From: Pseudocalidococcus azoricus BACA0444
GTDB lineage: Bacteria; Cyanobacteriota; Cyanobacteriia; Thermosynechococcales; Thermosynechococcaceae
DNA length: 64,000 bases
Direction: 5' to 3'
Assembly (NCBI RefSeq): GCF_031729055.1
Contig: NZ_JAVMIP010000006.1
Location: 1 to 64,000, forward strand
The position numbers and the translations under genes are program-made. How positions within the stretch are numbered: the first letter of the stretch is position 1; every line of letters begins with the position of its first letter. Positions 63,606-64,000 of the stretch are shown one piece after another. A model generated the notes under the pieces. The model saw only the letters and a program-made list of their open reading frames with translations. It was not told where the DNA came from and did no database searches.

Positions 63606-64000
63606 GTAGCACTGTAGTACTTGATTGGACTGAAAAGTGGACTACCTTGAGAAAACCGATTGAGTTACCCAATGCCTATCTGAATTGCCTTGAGAGAGAG
63701 AAGCGAAGAAAGCGTAACCTCATTTGCCACTGATGGAGGACATCTGACTTCCCAGAGAGTCCTGGCTGGAGGCTGCTTAACAGGGCCGGAGATGGGGTAA
63801 GGGGATGTCATCTCAAGTTCTCCCGGTCATGTTCGTTGGGACGTGGTTCTGAGCCATGGGTAAACCATCAAGGACTGCTACTCCTGGTATTCAATGACCA
63901 AAGAAATGGGATACAAGCCCCGTCGTTCACGACGGCTTTGTTATAATCGGGATAGGAAATCTGCCACATCGCCAGAGGCTCGCACCGTAGAGTGGAGGAA
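63606..64000. other. Unassigned region with a strong hairpin at the window end
   Basis: No supported gene in nearly 400 bases. A hairpin of the form AAGCC(CC)GTCG-TTCA-CGACGGCTT lies at 63915-63938, followed by TTATAAT. Short frames occur, one open from ATG 63894 off the end of the window, but none matches a family. The hairpin after a gene-poor stretch is reminiscent of an IS200/IS605 right end with its RNA, or of a small RNA terminator; neither is proved. TATAAT at 63941-63946 could also serve a gene or RNA beyond the window. Confidence 0.35.

Noticed and set aside
63960..64000. Possible 5' part of RNase P RNA at the window end (GGAGGAA)
   Set aside because: The GGAGGAA string alone is too short; upstream sequence does not form the expected P1-P3 region that I can recognise, and it may be a ribosome-binding site for a gene beyond the window.

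Overview
The window is chromosomal DNA from a unicellular cyanobacterium. Diagnostic genes are plastocyanin, a ferredoxin-type divinyl-chlorophyllide 8-vinyl reductase (BciB), an NblB-like HEAT protein, arginine dihydrolase ArgZ, a DUF92/VTE6-like protein, and a urea ABC transporter behind a textbook NtcA promoter. The heptamer CCAGGCC/GGCCTGG recurs everywhere except in one block. The gene set fits a freshwater Synechococcus or Thermosynechococcaceae-type genome, but the species is inference.

Layout. 0-9 kb: a giant FG-GAP/LamG protein, a TIGR03032-type protein and cysC, all on the minus strand. 9.2-12.6 kb: DUF502, nusB, ftsH. 13-14.6 kb: a stress-type cluster of small proteins (two CsbD proteins, a lipoprotein-like protein and a 50-residue lmo0937-type membrane peptide). 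14.6-16.9 kb: a NACHT NTPase, a possible immune protein. 17.4-24.4 kb: DUF2227, birA, a Cys-repeat secreted protein, ureG, bciB, a cytochrome b561-type protein, an MBL-fold protein and an unrecognised Trp/Pro-rich protein. 24.4-32.1 kb: the urtABCDE urea transporter operon, interrupted between urtD and urtE by an AT-rich HindVP-type restriction enzyme and C5-cytosine methyltransferase. 32-39.7 kb: DUF92, a sugar kinase, a nucleoside transporter, small proteins, a FIST sensor, a MazF-type toxin-antitoxin pair, an orphan DUF433 protein and an L-cysteine/cystine lyase. 39.7-42.4 kb: a histidine kinase/response regulator pair divergent from a DUF2808 gene. 42.7-49.9 kb: csaB, a HAD hydrolase, holA, three small coiled-coil/membrane genes, fcl-gmd and an ABC ATPase. 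49.9-58.1 kb: a TPR protein, a gene with an in-frame stop, an alpha/beta hydrolase, secF-secD-pdhB, a COG3650 protein, a UbiH-type hydroxylase and petE. 58.4-63.4 kb: nblB-like, argZ, a thioredoxin-fold protein and ftsW. 63.4-64 kb: a decayed tRNA-Arg, a dispersed repeat and an unassigned hairpin-ended region.

Nitrogen acquisition and recycling is a shared theme: urea uptake, the UreG urease chaperone, arginine hydrolysis by ArgZ, NblB-type phycobilisome turnover and cysteine breakdown. A second theme is conflict biology: the restriction-modification pair, the NACHT protein, the toxin-antitoxin pair and the DUF433 orphan. The most notable arrangement is the restriction-modification pair inside the urea operon. 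It is co-oriented, leaves urtD and urtE intact, has almost no intergenic DNA of its own, and is therefore probably transcribed with the nitrogen-regulated operon. Start codons were moved from the longest possible ORF where a ribosome-binding site or family length argued for it; these choices are stated per gene.
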